A DNA stretch of 64,000 nucleotides, taken from assembly GCA_040386255.1 (NCBI GenBank), contig JAZKFW010000033.1:1-64000 (forward strand), given 5' to 3'. The DNA comes from JAFCUW01 sp040386255. Lineage in GTDB: Bacteria > Pseudomonadota > Gammaproteobacteria > Burkholderiales > Burkholderiaceae_D. Made by a program: the position numbers and the translations under genes. The notes beneath the pieces are model-generated. The model saw only the letters and a program-made list of their open reading frames with translations. It searched no databases and was not told where the DNA came from. The number at the start of each line of letters is the position of its first letter. Positions within the stretch are counted from its first letter, which is position 1. Below are positions 1 through 7,640 of the stretch, one piece after another.

Positions 1-388
1 CGACCCACAGGATGATCAGGCCGCCGACGATGAAGGCCATCGCCACCGGCACCGGCGCAAACAGGAACTGCTTGATCATCTTGCTGAAGATGAGGCCGAG
101 GAAAGCGGCCGGCAGGAAGGCGACGACCAGGTTGACGACGAACTTCTGCTGCTTGGGGTCGTTGGTGATGCCGGCAAACACGGCGCTGATGCGCACGCGG
201 AATTCCCAGATCACGGACAACATCGCGCCGGCCTGGATGGCGATTTCGAACACCTTGACCTTCTCGCCGGTGAAATTGAGCAGGCTGGCGGCCAGGATCA
301 GGTGGCCGGTCGACGAGATCGGCAGGAATTCGGTGAAACCTTCCACCAGGCCCATGACGATGGCTTTAAGGGCAAGAAATATGTCCAT
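1..388 (-). CDS. uppP: Undecaprenyl-diphosphatase UppP/BacA (partial, C-terminus beyond the window)
   Basis: Integral membrane phosphatase that converts undecaprenyl diphosphate to the monophosphate, recycling the lipid carrier for peptidoglycan; members also confer bacitracin tolerance. The 129 visible residues start MDIFLALKAIVMGL and carry the family motif EGFTEFLPISSTGH at residues 16-29, which holds the catalytic Glu pair and the Ser/His segment. Hydrophobic segments follow, including a stretch ending GGLIILWV at the window edge. The start is the ATG read from 388; no strong ribosome site is visible upstream. The next gene lies 134 bp upstream on the same strand. About half of the usual roughly 270-residue protein is missing because the window ends. 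Confidence 0.93.
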   Translation of the reverse strand, partial: MDIFLALKAIVMGLVEGFTEFLPISSTGHLILAASLLNFTGEKVKVFEIAIQAGAMLSVIWEFRVRISAVFAGITNDPKQQKFVVNLVVAFLPAAFLGLIFSKMIKQFLFAPVPVAMAFIVGGLIILWV

Positions 389-522
389 GAATTGTTGTTT
401 GATAAGTTGAAGGAGGCAGGAGTTCGGAGGCACACCACGCGGGGTCGAAGCTTACCACGAGCAAGGCTGCGCCCGCCGGGGCAGCCTCAACGTCAAGTGT
501 TGTTTTGTGGCCGGCGCCGCAG

Positions 523-798
523 CTACGGCGCGGTTGCCAATTCGAGCGCGGCGAGCCAGACGATGGCGTGTGGCCGGCCGGAACCGCACATTTCGCGCGA
601 CGGTTGCAGGCCGGCGCAGAATGCCGGTCGCTGCGGCTGGCCGAAGATCAGGCAGCGGTTGTCTTCGGCCAGCTGGATACAGCGCACGCCGGCCGGCTTG
701 CCATTGGGCATGCCGGGAATCGGGCTGGTGATCGACGGAGCGGTGCAACAGGCGCCGCAATCGGGGCGGCAGGCAAGCGCGATTTCTGGAGTATTCAT
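523..798 (-). CDS. YkgJ-family cysteine cluster protein
   Basis: Small 91-residue protein of the YkgJ/UPF0153 type, a family thought to bind zinc or an Fe-S centre through clustered cysteines; its biochemical role is unknown. Visible cysteines include CRPDCGACC near residue 10, then Cys in VRC, NRC, AFC and EMC further on. A longer reading from 867 is open, but the family-like N-terminus begins at MNTPEIALACRP, so the ATG at 798 is chosen. It lies upstream of uppP on the same strand and could be cotranscribed with it; no terminator separates them. Confidence 0.75.
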   Translation of the reverse strand: MNTPEIALACRPDCGACCTAPSITSPIPGMPNGKPAGVRCIQLAEDNRCLIFGQPQRPAFCAGLQPSREMCGSGRPHAIVWLAALELATAP

Positions 799-907
799 GT
801 GGGAAAGGGTGGCGCGGCCGGGAAAGCCGCGGCCAAACGGTATTTTACCCGGGCACCGCGCGGCCATCGCAAACTTCCTCCATGCAAGCGCAGGAGATCT
901 ACCGCCC

Positions 908-936
908 TTGACTGGAAAACAACGCAGGTCTATATT
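908..936 (+). promoter_or_regulatory. Sigma-70 promoter for the TetR gene
   Basis: TTGACT (908-913), a 17-bp spacer and TATATT (931-936) form a near-consensus promoter 32 bp upstream of the ATG at 968. Just downstream, TGACT-CAAA-AGTAA (939-952) is an imperfect dyad that could be an autoregulatory operator; that part is inference. Confidence 0.7.
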
Positions 937-967
937 AATGACTCAAAAGTAAGTTACGGACAGAAGC

Positions 968-1618
968 ATGCACTCCCTCGATGACACCAAGCCCCGCTGG
1001 GAACGCCGCAAGGATGCGCGACCGCAGGAGTTGCTGGCTGCGGCGCTCGATTTATTTGTCGAACGCGGCTTCGCGTCGACCCGGCTCGAAGACGTCGCCA
1101 AGCGCGCCGGGGTGTCGAAGGGCACGCTGTATCTGTATTTCACCAACAAGGAAGAGCTGTTCAAGGCGGTCGTTCGCGACAGCATCGTGCCGGTCATCGG
1201 CGCCGCCGAGGACATCATCGCCGGCTTCGAGGGCCACAGCGCCGACCTGCTGCGCCAGGTCATTACCGGTTGGTGGCAGCGGATGGGCGCGACCAAGGCA
1301 TCGGGCATCACGAAGCTGATCATGGCGGAAGCGGGCAATTTCCCCGATATTGCGTGCTTTTACCAGGACGAGGTGATCGCGCGCGGCACCAGCATGATCG
1401 CCAGCATGCTCGATCGGGCAGTGGCGCGCGGCGAGTTTCGCCCGGTCGACGTCGCCATCCTGACGCAGGTAATCATCGCGCCGATGCTCATGCTGATGAC
1501 CTGGAAACATTCGGTGGGGCCGTGCGACCAGAGCCAGCTCGATCCGATCGCTTTTCTCGACGCCTTCCTCGACATGGCGCTGCACGGCCTGCTGCGGCAG
1601 CCAGCGCCGGCCGCGTGA
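968..1618 (+). CDS. TetR/AcrR-family transcriptional regulator
   Basis: 216-residue DNA-binding regulator. The N-terminal TetR helix-turn-helix is clear at about residues 20-65 (ELLAAALDLFVERGFASTR, then EDVAKRAGVSKGTLYLYF). The C-terminal domain resembles the TetR_C group found beside efflux or multidrug systems. No divergent target gene is adjacent; downstream genes include a TolC-family outer membrane protein, but a methyltransferase and a rhodanese lie between them, so regulation of tolC is only a guess. The start at 968 has a strong promoter just upstream. The ligand cannot be told from sequence. Confidence 0.9.
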   Translation: MHSLDDTKPRWERRKDARPQELLAAALDLFVERGFASTRLEDVAKRAGVSKGTLYLYFTNKEELFKAVVRDSIVPVIGAAEDIIAGFEGHSADLLRQVITGWWQRMGATKASGITKLIMAEAGNFPDIACFYQDEVIARGTSMIASMLDRAVARGEFRPVDVAILTQVIIAPMLMLMTWKHSVGPCDQSQLDPIAFLDAFLDMALHGLLRQPAPAA

Positions 1619-1792
1619 ACAGGCGTGCGGCTTGCCATATGCGCCACATCGGCGTTAACGCTCGTTCAACCCCTTCAAACTGCAGACTGTCGCAATTTCA
1701 CGCGATCTCAGCAGCCATGTCGTTAAGATGTCCTGATTGAGGCCGTTCAACGATAAAATATCGGATTATTATTTTTACTCACCGAGTCTGAC

Positions 1793-2446
1793 ATGAATAT
1801 TGAACAAGCCCGTTTTAACATGATCGAACAGCAGATCCGCCCGTGGAACGTGCTGGACCAGGACGTGCTTGATCTGCTGGTGGTCGTCAAGCGCGAAGAT
1901 TTCGTGCCGGCCGATTACAAGAGCCTGGCATTCGTCGACACTGAAATCCCGCTCGGCTTCGGCGAAGCGATGTTTACGCCGAAACTGGAAGCGCGCCTGC
2001 TGCAGGAGCTGCAGTTGAAGAAGCACGAGACGGTGCTGGAAGTCGGCGCCGGCTCCGGCTACATGGCGGCGCTGCTGGCGCACAAGGCGCGCCACGTGAC
2101 GACGGTGGAAATCCGGCCGGAACTGAAGAGCATGGCGGAAACTAACCTGGCCCAGGCCGGCGTGACCAACGTCACCGTCGCGCTGGGCAATGGCGCCCAG
2201 GGCTGGGCGCAGGGTGCGCCGTTCGACGTGATCGTCATTTCGGGCGGCCTGGAAGTGCTGCCGGAAGTGTTCCTCAAGCAGGTCAAGGTGGGCGGGCGGA
2301 TCGCCGCCCTCGTCGGCCATGCACCGGTGATGTCGTGCAACATCGTCACCCGCGTGTCGGAGACGGCGTACGACACCGTCAAGGTGTTCGAGACCAACGT
2401 CAAATACCTGGCGGAGGCGCAGGCGCCTTCGCGCTTCACGTTTTAA
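1793..2446 (+). CDS. Protein-L-isoaspartate O-methyltransferase-like protein
   Basis: 217-residue class I SAM-dependent methyltransferase of the PCMT family. The SAM-binding motif I, VLEVGAGSGY, is at residues 81-90, followed by VTTVEIRPEL (motif post-I). PCMT proteins methylate isoaspartyl residues in damaged proteins, but this subgroup, encoded next to a rhodanese and TolC in many betaproteobacteria, is shorter and more divergent at the N-terminus than E. coli Pcm, so the substrate is uncertain. It is followed 13 bp later by the rhodanese gene, then tolC, suggesting one transcript. Confidence 0.85.
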   Translation: MNIEQARFNMIEQQIRPWNVLDQDVLDLLVVVKREDFVPADYKSLAFVDTEIPLGFGEAMFTPKLEARLLQELQLKKHETVLEVGAGSGYMAALLAHKARHVTTVEIRPELKSMAETNLAQAGVTNVTVALGNGAQGWAQGAPFDVIVISGGLEVLPEVFLKQVKVGGRIAALVGHAPVMSCNIVTRVSETAYDTVKVFETNVKYLAEAQAPSRFTF

Positions 2447-2459
2447 GCGGGGCGATGCC

Positions 2460-2783
2460 ATGCAACAGATGACCGCTCCCGAGCTGGCCGCCTGGCTGGG
2501 CGACCCGTCGCGTCCGCGTCCGCTGCTGCTGGACGTGCGCGAGAAGTGGGAATACGAGCTGTGCCATATCGACGGCTCGACCCTGATGGCGATGAACACG
2601 ATTCCGGCGCGCATCGAGGAACTCGACGAGGATGCGGAGATCGTCTGCATCTGCCATCACGGCGCGCGCAGCATGTCGGTTGCCGCCTTCCTCGAGCGCA
2701 ACGGCTTCGGCAAGGTGACCAATTTGACGGGCGGGATCCACGCCTGGGCTGTGCAGGTCGACGGCGCGATGGCGAAGTACTGA
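2460..2783 (+). CDS. Rhodanese-like domain protein
   Basis: 107-residue single-domain rhodanese. The active-site loop CHHGARS (residues 65-71) has the catalytic Cys65, and the domain opens with LLLDVREKWEYELCHI, the usual DVRE signature. Such proteins carry persulfide sulfur to acceptors such as thiols or cyanide. It has no signal peptide and is probably cytoplasmic. It lies between the methyltransferase (13 bp upstream) and tolC (42 bp downstream), an arrangement suggesting cotranscription; the functional link to outer-membrane efflux is unclear. Confidence 0.9.
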   Translation: MQQMTAPELAAWLGDPSRPRPLLLDVREKWEYELCHIDGSTLMAMNTIPARIEELDEDAEIVCICHHGARSMSVAAFLERNGFGKVTNLTGGIHAWAVQVDGAMAKY

Positions 2784-2825
2784 CGCGACTTTTATAAACT
2801 TTTCGATGACTCCACGGAGAAAGCA

Positions 2826-4190
2826 ATGCAGAAACCCCTGATCGCCGCGCTGATTGCCAGCGCTTTTCTTTCGCTCAACGCCCAGGCGGCCGATCTGCTC
2901 CAGGTCTACCAGCAGGCGCTGGCGAACGATGCCGTGTACGCCAGCGCGCGTGCATCGCTGGCGGCAGGACGCGAACGGGTTCCGCAGGGGCGCGCAGGGC
3001 TGCTGCCGTCGGTCGGCCTTTCCGGCGCCTACGTCCGCAACGACGGCACGTTTTCTCCGTTCAACGAAGGCGCCACGGTGACTTCGCCGACCACGGGTGT
3101 GAGCGGTATCGTCGGCCAGACCGGCACGCCGTACAACAGCAACCAGTACACGCTGGCGCTGTCGCAGCCGCTGTTTCGCTGGGACCGCTGGCAGACCTAC
3201 GAGCAAAGCAAGCTGCAGCAGTCGGTCACGGAAGCGCAGTTCGCCCAGGCCCAGCAGGATTTGATCACGCGTGTGTCGCAGGCTTATTTCGACGTGCTGG
3301 CCGCGCAGGACACGCTGGAATCGACCCGCGCGCAAAAGAGCGCGACCACCGAGCAGCTGGCGTCGGCCAAGCGCAACTTCGAAGTCGGCACCCAGACCAT
3401 CACCGACACGCATGAAGCGCAGGCGGCGTACGACCTGGTGGTGGCGCAGGAATTCGCGGCGCTGAACGACCTGGAAAACAAGAAGAGCGCGTTGCAGTCG
3501 ATCATCGGCACGGCGCCGTCCGCGCTGGCGCCGCTAAAGCCTGGCGTCGCGCTGGCGTCGCCGCAGCCGGCGCTGATCGAGCCGTGGGTGTCGTCGGCCG
3601 AGAACCAGAACTACGGCGTGCAGGTATCGCAACTGGCGCTGGAACTGGCCAAGCGCGACATCCAGCGCAACCGCGCCGGGCACTTGCCGACGCTGGACCT
3701 GGTGGCAAGTTCGACGCGGGTGAAGAACAGCGGGCAGATCAACGGCGTGTCCGGTTCGCGCAACGACAACGCGATCGGCGTGCAGTGGGCGGTGCCGATC
3801 TTTAACGGTTTCGCCGTGACGAGCCGGGTGCGCGAATCGATCGCGCTGGAAGACAAGGCCCGCAACGACCTCGAGGCGACGCGCCGCAATGCGGCCCAGC
3901 TGGCGCGCCAGTCCTACCTTGGCGTCAACAGCGGCCTGGCGCAGGTGCGGGCGCTGGAAGCGGCGGAAGTGTCGAGCCAGTCGGCGCTCGATTCGAACAA
4001 GCTCGGCTACCAGGTGGGCGTGCGGATCAACATCGACGTGCTCAATGCGCAGCGCCAGTTGTACTCGACGCGCCGCGATCTGTCGCGCGCGCGCTATGAC
4101 ACGATCATGAATGGCTTGCGCCTGAAGGCGGCATCGGGTTCGCTGCGGGAAGAAGATCTGGTGCCCGTGAATAACTTGCTGCTGAAGTAA
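2826..4190 (+). CDS. tolC: TolC-family outer membrane efflux protein
   Basis: 454-residue outer membrane channel of type I secretion and tripartite efflux systems. Residues 1-21 form a Sec signal peptide ending at AQA, then ADLLQVYQQALANDAVYASARA, the typical start of the first TolC repeat. Two outer-membrane-efflux repeats follow, with the helical RVSQAYFDVLAAQDTLESTRAQ and the second-half LARQSYLGVNSGLAQVRAL. The inner-membrane and adaptor partners are not in the window. The ATG has an AGAAAG ribosome site 5-6 bp upstream. A strong terminator follows 38 bp after the stop. Confidence 0.93.
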   Translation: MQKPLIAALIASAFLSLNAQAADLLQVYQQALANDAVYASARASLAAGRERVPQGRAGLLPSVGLSGAYVRNDGTFSPFNEGATVTSPTTGVSGIVGQTGTPYNSNQYTLALSQPLFRWDRWQTYEQSKLQQSVTEAQFAQAQQDLITRVSQAYFDVLAAQDTLESTRAQKSATTEQLASAKRNFEVGTQTITDTHEAQAAYDLVVAQEFAALNDLENKKSALQSIIGTAPSALAPLKPGVALASPQPALIEPWVSSAENQNYGVQVSQLALELAKRDIQRNRAGHLPTLDLVASSTRVKNSGQINGVSGSRNDNAIGVQWAVPIFNGFAVTSRVRESIALEDKARNDLEATRRNAAQLARQSYLGVNSGLAQVRALEAAEVSSQSALDSNKLGYQVGVRINIDVLNAQRQLYSTRRDLSRARYDTIMNGLRLKAASGSLREEDLVPVNNLLLK

Positions 4191-4228
4191 ATCGGCAGCG
4201 CCGGCGCGGTCAAGCGTCGCCCATGAAA

Positions 4229-4268
4229 AACGCCGTCCCCGCTTTTGCGAGGACGGCGTTGTCTTTTA
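4229..4268. terminator. Rho-independent terminator between convergent tolC and gloA
   Basis: Perfect 10-bp stem AACGCCGTCC / GGACGGCGTT (4229-4238 and 4251-4260) with a 12-base loop, followed by a T-rich tract on the plus strand. A-rich sequence before the stem means it can also act for gloA on the minus strand. Confidence 0.88.
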
Positions 4269-4281
4269 TTACTGCATTTAT

Positions 4282-4698
4282 CTAGCTGGCGTTCAGACCC
4301 GCGCCACGGACGCCGCCCTTGCGCTCGATGAGCTCGACCTTGTAGCCGTCCGGGTCGGTCACGAACGCAATCACGCTGGTGCCGCCCTTGACCGGGCCCG
4401 GCTCGCGCGTGACGTTGCCGCCGTTGGCGCGCGCCGATTCGCAGGCCGCATAAATATCATCGGCCGAAATGGCGATGTGGCCGTAGGCGGTCCCCATCTC
4501 GTACTTGTCGACGCCGTAGTTGTAAGTCAGCTCCAGCTCCGCATGCTCCGGATTGTTGCCGTAGCCGACGAACGCCAGCGTGTACTTGTATTCCGGATTG
4601 TCGCTGGTGCGCAGCAGCTTCATGCCGAGCACCCTGGTGTAGAAATCGATGGAGCGCTGCAGGTCGCCGACCCGTAACATGGTGTGCAGAATGCGCAT
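4282..4698 (-). CDS. gloA: Lactoylglutathione lyase (glyoxalase I)
   Basis: 138-residue metalloenzyme that isomerises the methylglyoxal-glutathione hemithioacetal to S-lactoylglutathione. The four metal ligands known from E. coli GloA occupy the same positions: His5, Glu56, His74 and Glu122. The protein begins MRILHTMLRVGDL and is of normal length. It is monocistronic by layout: convergent to tolC, with a shared terminator. A GAAGGG ribosome site precedes the ATG. Confidence 0.95.
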   Translation of the reverse strand: MRILHTMLRVGDLQRSIDFYTRVLGMKLLRTSDNPEYKYTLAFVGYGNNPEHAELELTYNYGVDKYEMGTAYGHIAISADDIYAACESARANGGNVTREPGPVKGGTSVIAFVTDPDGYKVELIERKGGVRGAGLNAS

Positions 4699-4760
4699 CG
4701 GAATAGCCCTTCAGTAATAGCCTGGAAGGCTAGATTTTATGCGCTCCGCCGATTTTCTGC

Positions 4761-5192
4761 TTAGCCCTCGAGGCGGGCGTCCAGCGTGATGGTGGCGTTG
4801 AGCAGTTTCGACACCGGGCAGTTCAGCTTGGCCTTGAGCGCGGCCGCCTGGAACGCTTCATCGTTGGCGCCGGGAATCTGGGCGACCAGGTTCAGATGCA
4901 CTGCGGTGATCGCAAAGCCGCCCTCGACCTTTTCCAGCGACACGGTGGCCGTGGTGTTCATCTGCTTGGCGGTCATGCCGGCTTCGCCGAGCGTGCCGGA
5001 CACCGCCATCGTGAAGCAGCTCGCATGGGCGGCGGCGATCAGTTCCTCGGGATTGGTGCCCTTGCCGCCTTCGAAGCGGGCCTTGAAGCCGTACGGCGCC
5101 TTGTCGAGCACGCCGGTCTCGGTCGAGACGCTGCCGATGCCCTCCTTGATATCGCCGCTCCAGATTGCACTACCGCTTTTTTTGATCGTCAT
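4761..5192 (-). CDS. osmC: OsmC-family peroxiredoxin
   Basis: 143-residue thiol peroxidase that reduces organic hydroperoxides. The two redox cysteines are present at residue 59 (HASCFTMA) and 125 (LNCPVSK), as is the Arg39/Glu pair region (KARFEGGKGTNPEELIAAA). The opening SAIWSGDIKEGIGSVSTETG is closer to OsmC than to Ohr. An AAGGAG ribosome site precedes the ATG. It is followed on the same strand by gloA (62 bp), so a detoxification pair is possible. Confidence 0.92.
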   Translation of the reverse strand: MTIKKSGSAIWSGDIKEGIGSVSTETGVLDKAPYGFKARFEGGKGTNPEELIAAAHASCFTMAVSGTLGEAGMTAKQMNTTATVSLEKVEGGFAITAVHLNLVAQIPGANDEAFQAAALKAKLNCPVSKLLNATITLDARLEG

Positions 5193-5213
5193 GTCGAGCT
5201 CCTTGTGGGTGAA

Positions 5214-5519
5214 TTATTGTTTGGCGTCTTTGGCCGTGCCGGGCGCGGCGTGACGCATGCCATCGGCGGCGTCCGACTGGGGCTTGGACTGGCCGGAGGC
5301 GCCGCCCTGGGCGACCGCTTTCTCGACGCCGGGCGTGCCGCGCAGATCGGTGTCGACCAGGCCCTGCGCCAAGTCGGAGGCGGCCTGCTTCATTACGCCG
5401 CGCGGGCCTTCGTCATGGCCCTCGGGCGATTCGTCGCGTTCATGCGGCATGCGCTTGACGCCGTCGTTTTCCGTCTTTTCGTCGGTGTTGACCTTGCGGT
5501 CCGCTGCTTCCTTAACCAT
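5214..5519 (-). CDS. Small hydrophilic hypothetical protein
   Basis: 101-residue, strongly charged, low-complexity protein (MVKEAADRKVNTDEKTEN at the start) with many Asp, Glu, Lys, Gly and Gln and no membrane segment. It resembles small stress-associated hydrophilic proteins in general composition only; I do not recognise a named family. The ATG at 5519 has a good AGGAG site 6 bp upstream; a reading extended to 5753 lacks one and is out of character. It ends 21 bp before osmC on the same strand, so the two are probably cotranscribed. Confidence 0.65.
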   Translation of the reverse strand: MVKEAADRKVNTDEKTENDGVKRMPHERDESPEGHDEGPRGVMKQAASDLAQGLVDTDLRGTPGVEKAVAQGGASGQSKPQSDAADGMRHAAPGTAKDAKQ

Positions 5520-5646
5520 TTGCTTCTCCTGTCGTCTGTTGCAGCAATCGTAACGCCTGGCGCGAAATAGAGTCGCGCCCTTGAAACTCAGCAATAGTGC
5601 ATATTTGCAATGGAATGGCTTACTATGCTGCAGTGCGTGATTTTTT

Positions 5647-6486
5647 ATGGGACGAACTGTTTTGAAACCACATCTTCTCGATAGCGGCCGTTGCCACAAT
5701 TGCGGCGCCGCCGTCAGCGGCAAGTTCTGCGCCGAGTGCGGCCAGGAGACCACGCTGCACGTGGCCAGCGCGCGCGAGTTCCTGCACGAATTCGTCGGCC
5801 ACTACATCGCGCTCGAAGGCAAGTTGTGGAAGACGCTGGCGCTGCTGCTGTTCAGTCCCGGCAAGCTCACCACGGAATACATCGCCGGCCGCCGCGCGCG
5901 CTACGTGCAGCCGCTGCGCATCTATCTCACCTTCAGCATCCTGTTCTTCGCGCTGCTCAAGTACGGGCCGCACCAGCTGATCGAGAGCGGTGCGCCCGGC
6001 AGCCAGGTGGTGGCGGCCGAGAATGTGCGTGTGAATTCCAAGTTGGGCACGATCAATCCGGCATGGGAACTGAAGCTGAAGCGCATCGTCACGATGCCGC
6101 GGGAACAGTCGATTGCGCTGGGCAAGAGCATCTTCTTTGGCTATGTGCCGTATGTGATGTTTTGCCTGATGCCGGTGTTCGCGCTCTTCCTCAAGCTGCT
6201 GTACCTGCCTTCCGGGCGCCGCTACGGCGAGCACGTGCTGTTCGCGCTGCATACCAACGCGTTCGCCTTCCTGATGCTGGGGCTGATCCAGGCGGTGCCG
6301 TGGACATGGGTCAACATCGCCCTGATGGTCTGGTTGCTGGCCTATCTGCCGATCGCGATGCAGCGCGTCTACGGCGGCGGCAAGCTCGTCACCGGCGTGC
6401 GCTGGGCAGTGCTGATGACCGTGTACGCGATCACGGCCTCCGCGGCCGTGACCGGCACGCTGTTCGCGGCGGCCGTGGTGTTCTAA
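5647..6486 (+). CDS. DUF3667 domain membrane protein
   Basis: 279-residue protein. The N-terminus has a four-cysteine zinc-ribbon-like CHNCG...CAECG at residues 16-32, then a conserved helical region (EFLHEFVGHYIALEGKLWKTL) typical of DUF3667. Four or so hydrophobic segments follow, including LTFSILFFALL, YVMFCLMPVFALFLKLLYL and a C-terminal TVYAITASAAVTG stretch. The family has no assigned function. It is followed by a repeat cluster and then the nadK promoter, so it is likely its own unit. Confidence 0.82.
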   Translation: MGRTVLKPHLLDSGRCHNCGAAVSGKFCAECGQETTLHVASAREFLHEFVGHYIALEGKLWKTLALLLFSPGKLTTEYIAGRRARYVQPLRIYLTFSILFFALLKYGPHQLIESGAPGSQVVAAENVRVNSKLGTINPAWELKLKRIVTMPREQSIALGKSIFFGYVPYVMFCLMPVFALFLKLLYLPSGRRYGEHVLFALHTNAFAFLMLGLIQAVPWTWVNIALMVWLLAYLPIAMQRVYGGGKLVTGVRWAVLMTVYAITASAAVTGTLFAAAVVF

Positions 6487-6506
6487 GGGGATTTCGGCGC
6501 CAACTC

Positions 6507-6550
6507 AACCGGGGTCAGACCCCACCCAAGCAAAACCGGGGTCTGACCCC
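6507..6550. repeat. GGGGTCAG-family repeat, two palindromic copies
   Basis: Two 13-bp palindromes, GGGGTCAGACCCC (6511-6523) and GGGGTCTGACCCC (6538-6550), each preceded by AACC and separated by 14 bp. The same head occurs at 9.3, 17.7, 32.3-32.5 and 43.8 kb. Located between the DUF3667 gene and the nadK promoter. Confidence 0.85.
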
Positions 6551-6564
6551 TCGGCCGCGCCGGC

Positions 6565-6610
6565 TTGCCGAAAGGCGGCGGCGGACTCTATACTGTGCAT
6601 GCATACAGTC
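6565..6610 (+). promoter_or_regulatory. nadK-recN promoter with overlapping LexA box
   Basis: TTGCCG (6565-6570), an 18-bp spacer and TATACT (6589-6594) give a plausible promoter. A perfect LexA/SOS box TACTGT-GCATGCAT-ACAGTC (6591-6610, CTGT-N8-ACAG) overlaps the -10 element, so LexA would block transcription. It lies 95 bp before nadK; no such box is seen in the 33 bp before recN. Confidence 0.85.
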
Positions 6611-6704
6611 GGCGCAACGCACGAGCACGCCATGCGGACGTATACCAGAGTCGCCCTTTTGGGTTAATCTGCTGCGTGTCGCCCCTACAACTCCCGAGAC
6701 TTTC

Positions 6705-7607
6705 ATGCCCGTTACGCCAGCTCCGCAAAAAACCATCGCGCTCGTGGTCCGGCACAACACCGCCGGCATCGAAAAGCCGGTCGGCGGCGTGGTCGACTAC
6801 CTGCAGGGCGCCGGCTACCGCGTGGTGTTCGAGGCCGAGACCGCGGCCCACCTGGGCATGCCCGGCATCGAGGCGATGAGCGTGGCGCAGATCGGCGCAA
6901 CGGCCAGCGCGGCGATCGTCATGGGCGGCGACGGCACCATGCTCGGCATCGCGCGCCAGCTGGCGCCGTATTCGGTGCCGCTGATCGGCATCAACCTCGG
7001 CCGGCTCGGCTTCATGACCGACATCCCGAGCGAGCGCATGATCCCGGTACTCGACGACATCCTCAACGGCAAGGCCGACGCCGAGCGGCGCACCTTGCTG
7101 GAAGGATGTGTAATGCGCGGTGGCGCCATGATCACCTGCGGCCTGGCGGTCAACGACGTGGTGGTGGCGCGCGGCGCCGGCGCTGGCATGGTCGAGCTGA
7201 AGGTGACCGTCGACGGCCGCTTCATGTACAACCAGCGCTCGGACGGTCTGATCATCTCGACGCCGACCGGCTCGACCGCCTACGCACTGTCGGCCGGCGG
7301 GCCGCTGCTGCATCCGAGCCTGTCGGGCATCGTGCTGGTGCCGATCGCTCCGCATGCGCTGTCGAACCGGCCGATCGTCGTGCCCGATTCGAGCGAGATC
7401 GTCATCGAGATCGTCAGCGGGCGCGACGTCAGCGTCAACTTCGACATGCAGACCTTCGCCAGCCTGATGCACGGCGACCAGATCACCATCTCGCGCTCGC
7501 CGAACTGCATCACCTTCCTGCACCCGGAAGGCTGGAGCTATTACGACACGCTGCGCGAAAAGCTGCACTGGAACGAATATCCGTCGGGCGAGGGCAAGCT
7601 CAAGTAG
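6705..7607 (+). CDS. nadK: NAD kinase
   Basis: 300-residue cytoplasmic enzyme phosphorylating NAD to NADP. The nucleotide motif GGDGT is at residues 74-78 and is followed by the second signature region (LAVNDVVVARG, then RSDGLIISTPTGSTAYALSAGGPL). The frame is open far upstream, but MPVTPAPQKTIALVV at 6705 matches the normal N-terminus and follows the promoter. recN follows 33 bp later, so both are expected on one SOS-controlled message. In many Burkholderiales hrcA neighbours nadK; it is not here. Confidence 0.95.
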   Translation: MPVTPAPQKTIALVVRHNTAGIEKPVGGVVDYLQGAGYRVVFEAETAAHLGMPGIEAMSVAQIGATASAAIVMGGDGTMLGIARQLAPYSVPLIGINLGRLGFMTDIPSERMIPVLDDILNGKADAERRTLLEGCVMRGGAMITCGLAVNDVVVARGAGAGMVELKVTVDGRFMYNQRSDGLIISTPTGSTAYALSAGGPLLHPSLSGIVLVPIAPHALSNRPIVVPDSSEIVIEIVSGRDVSVNFDMQTFASLMHGDQITISRSPNCITFLHPEGWSYYDTLREKLHWNEYPSGEGKLK

Positions 7608-7640
7608 CGCGCCGCCCGACCAACACACCTTATTTAATAC

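Noticed and set aside
5691..6704. Long open extension ahead of nadK
   Set aside because: It overlaps the DUF3667 gene in another frame and runs through the repeat and promoter; NadK homology starts at 6705.
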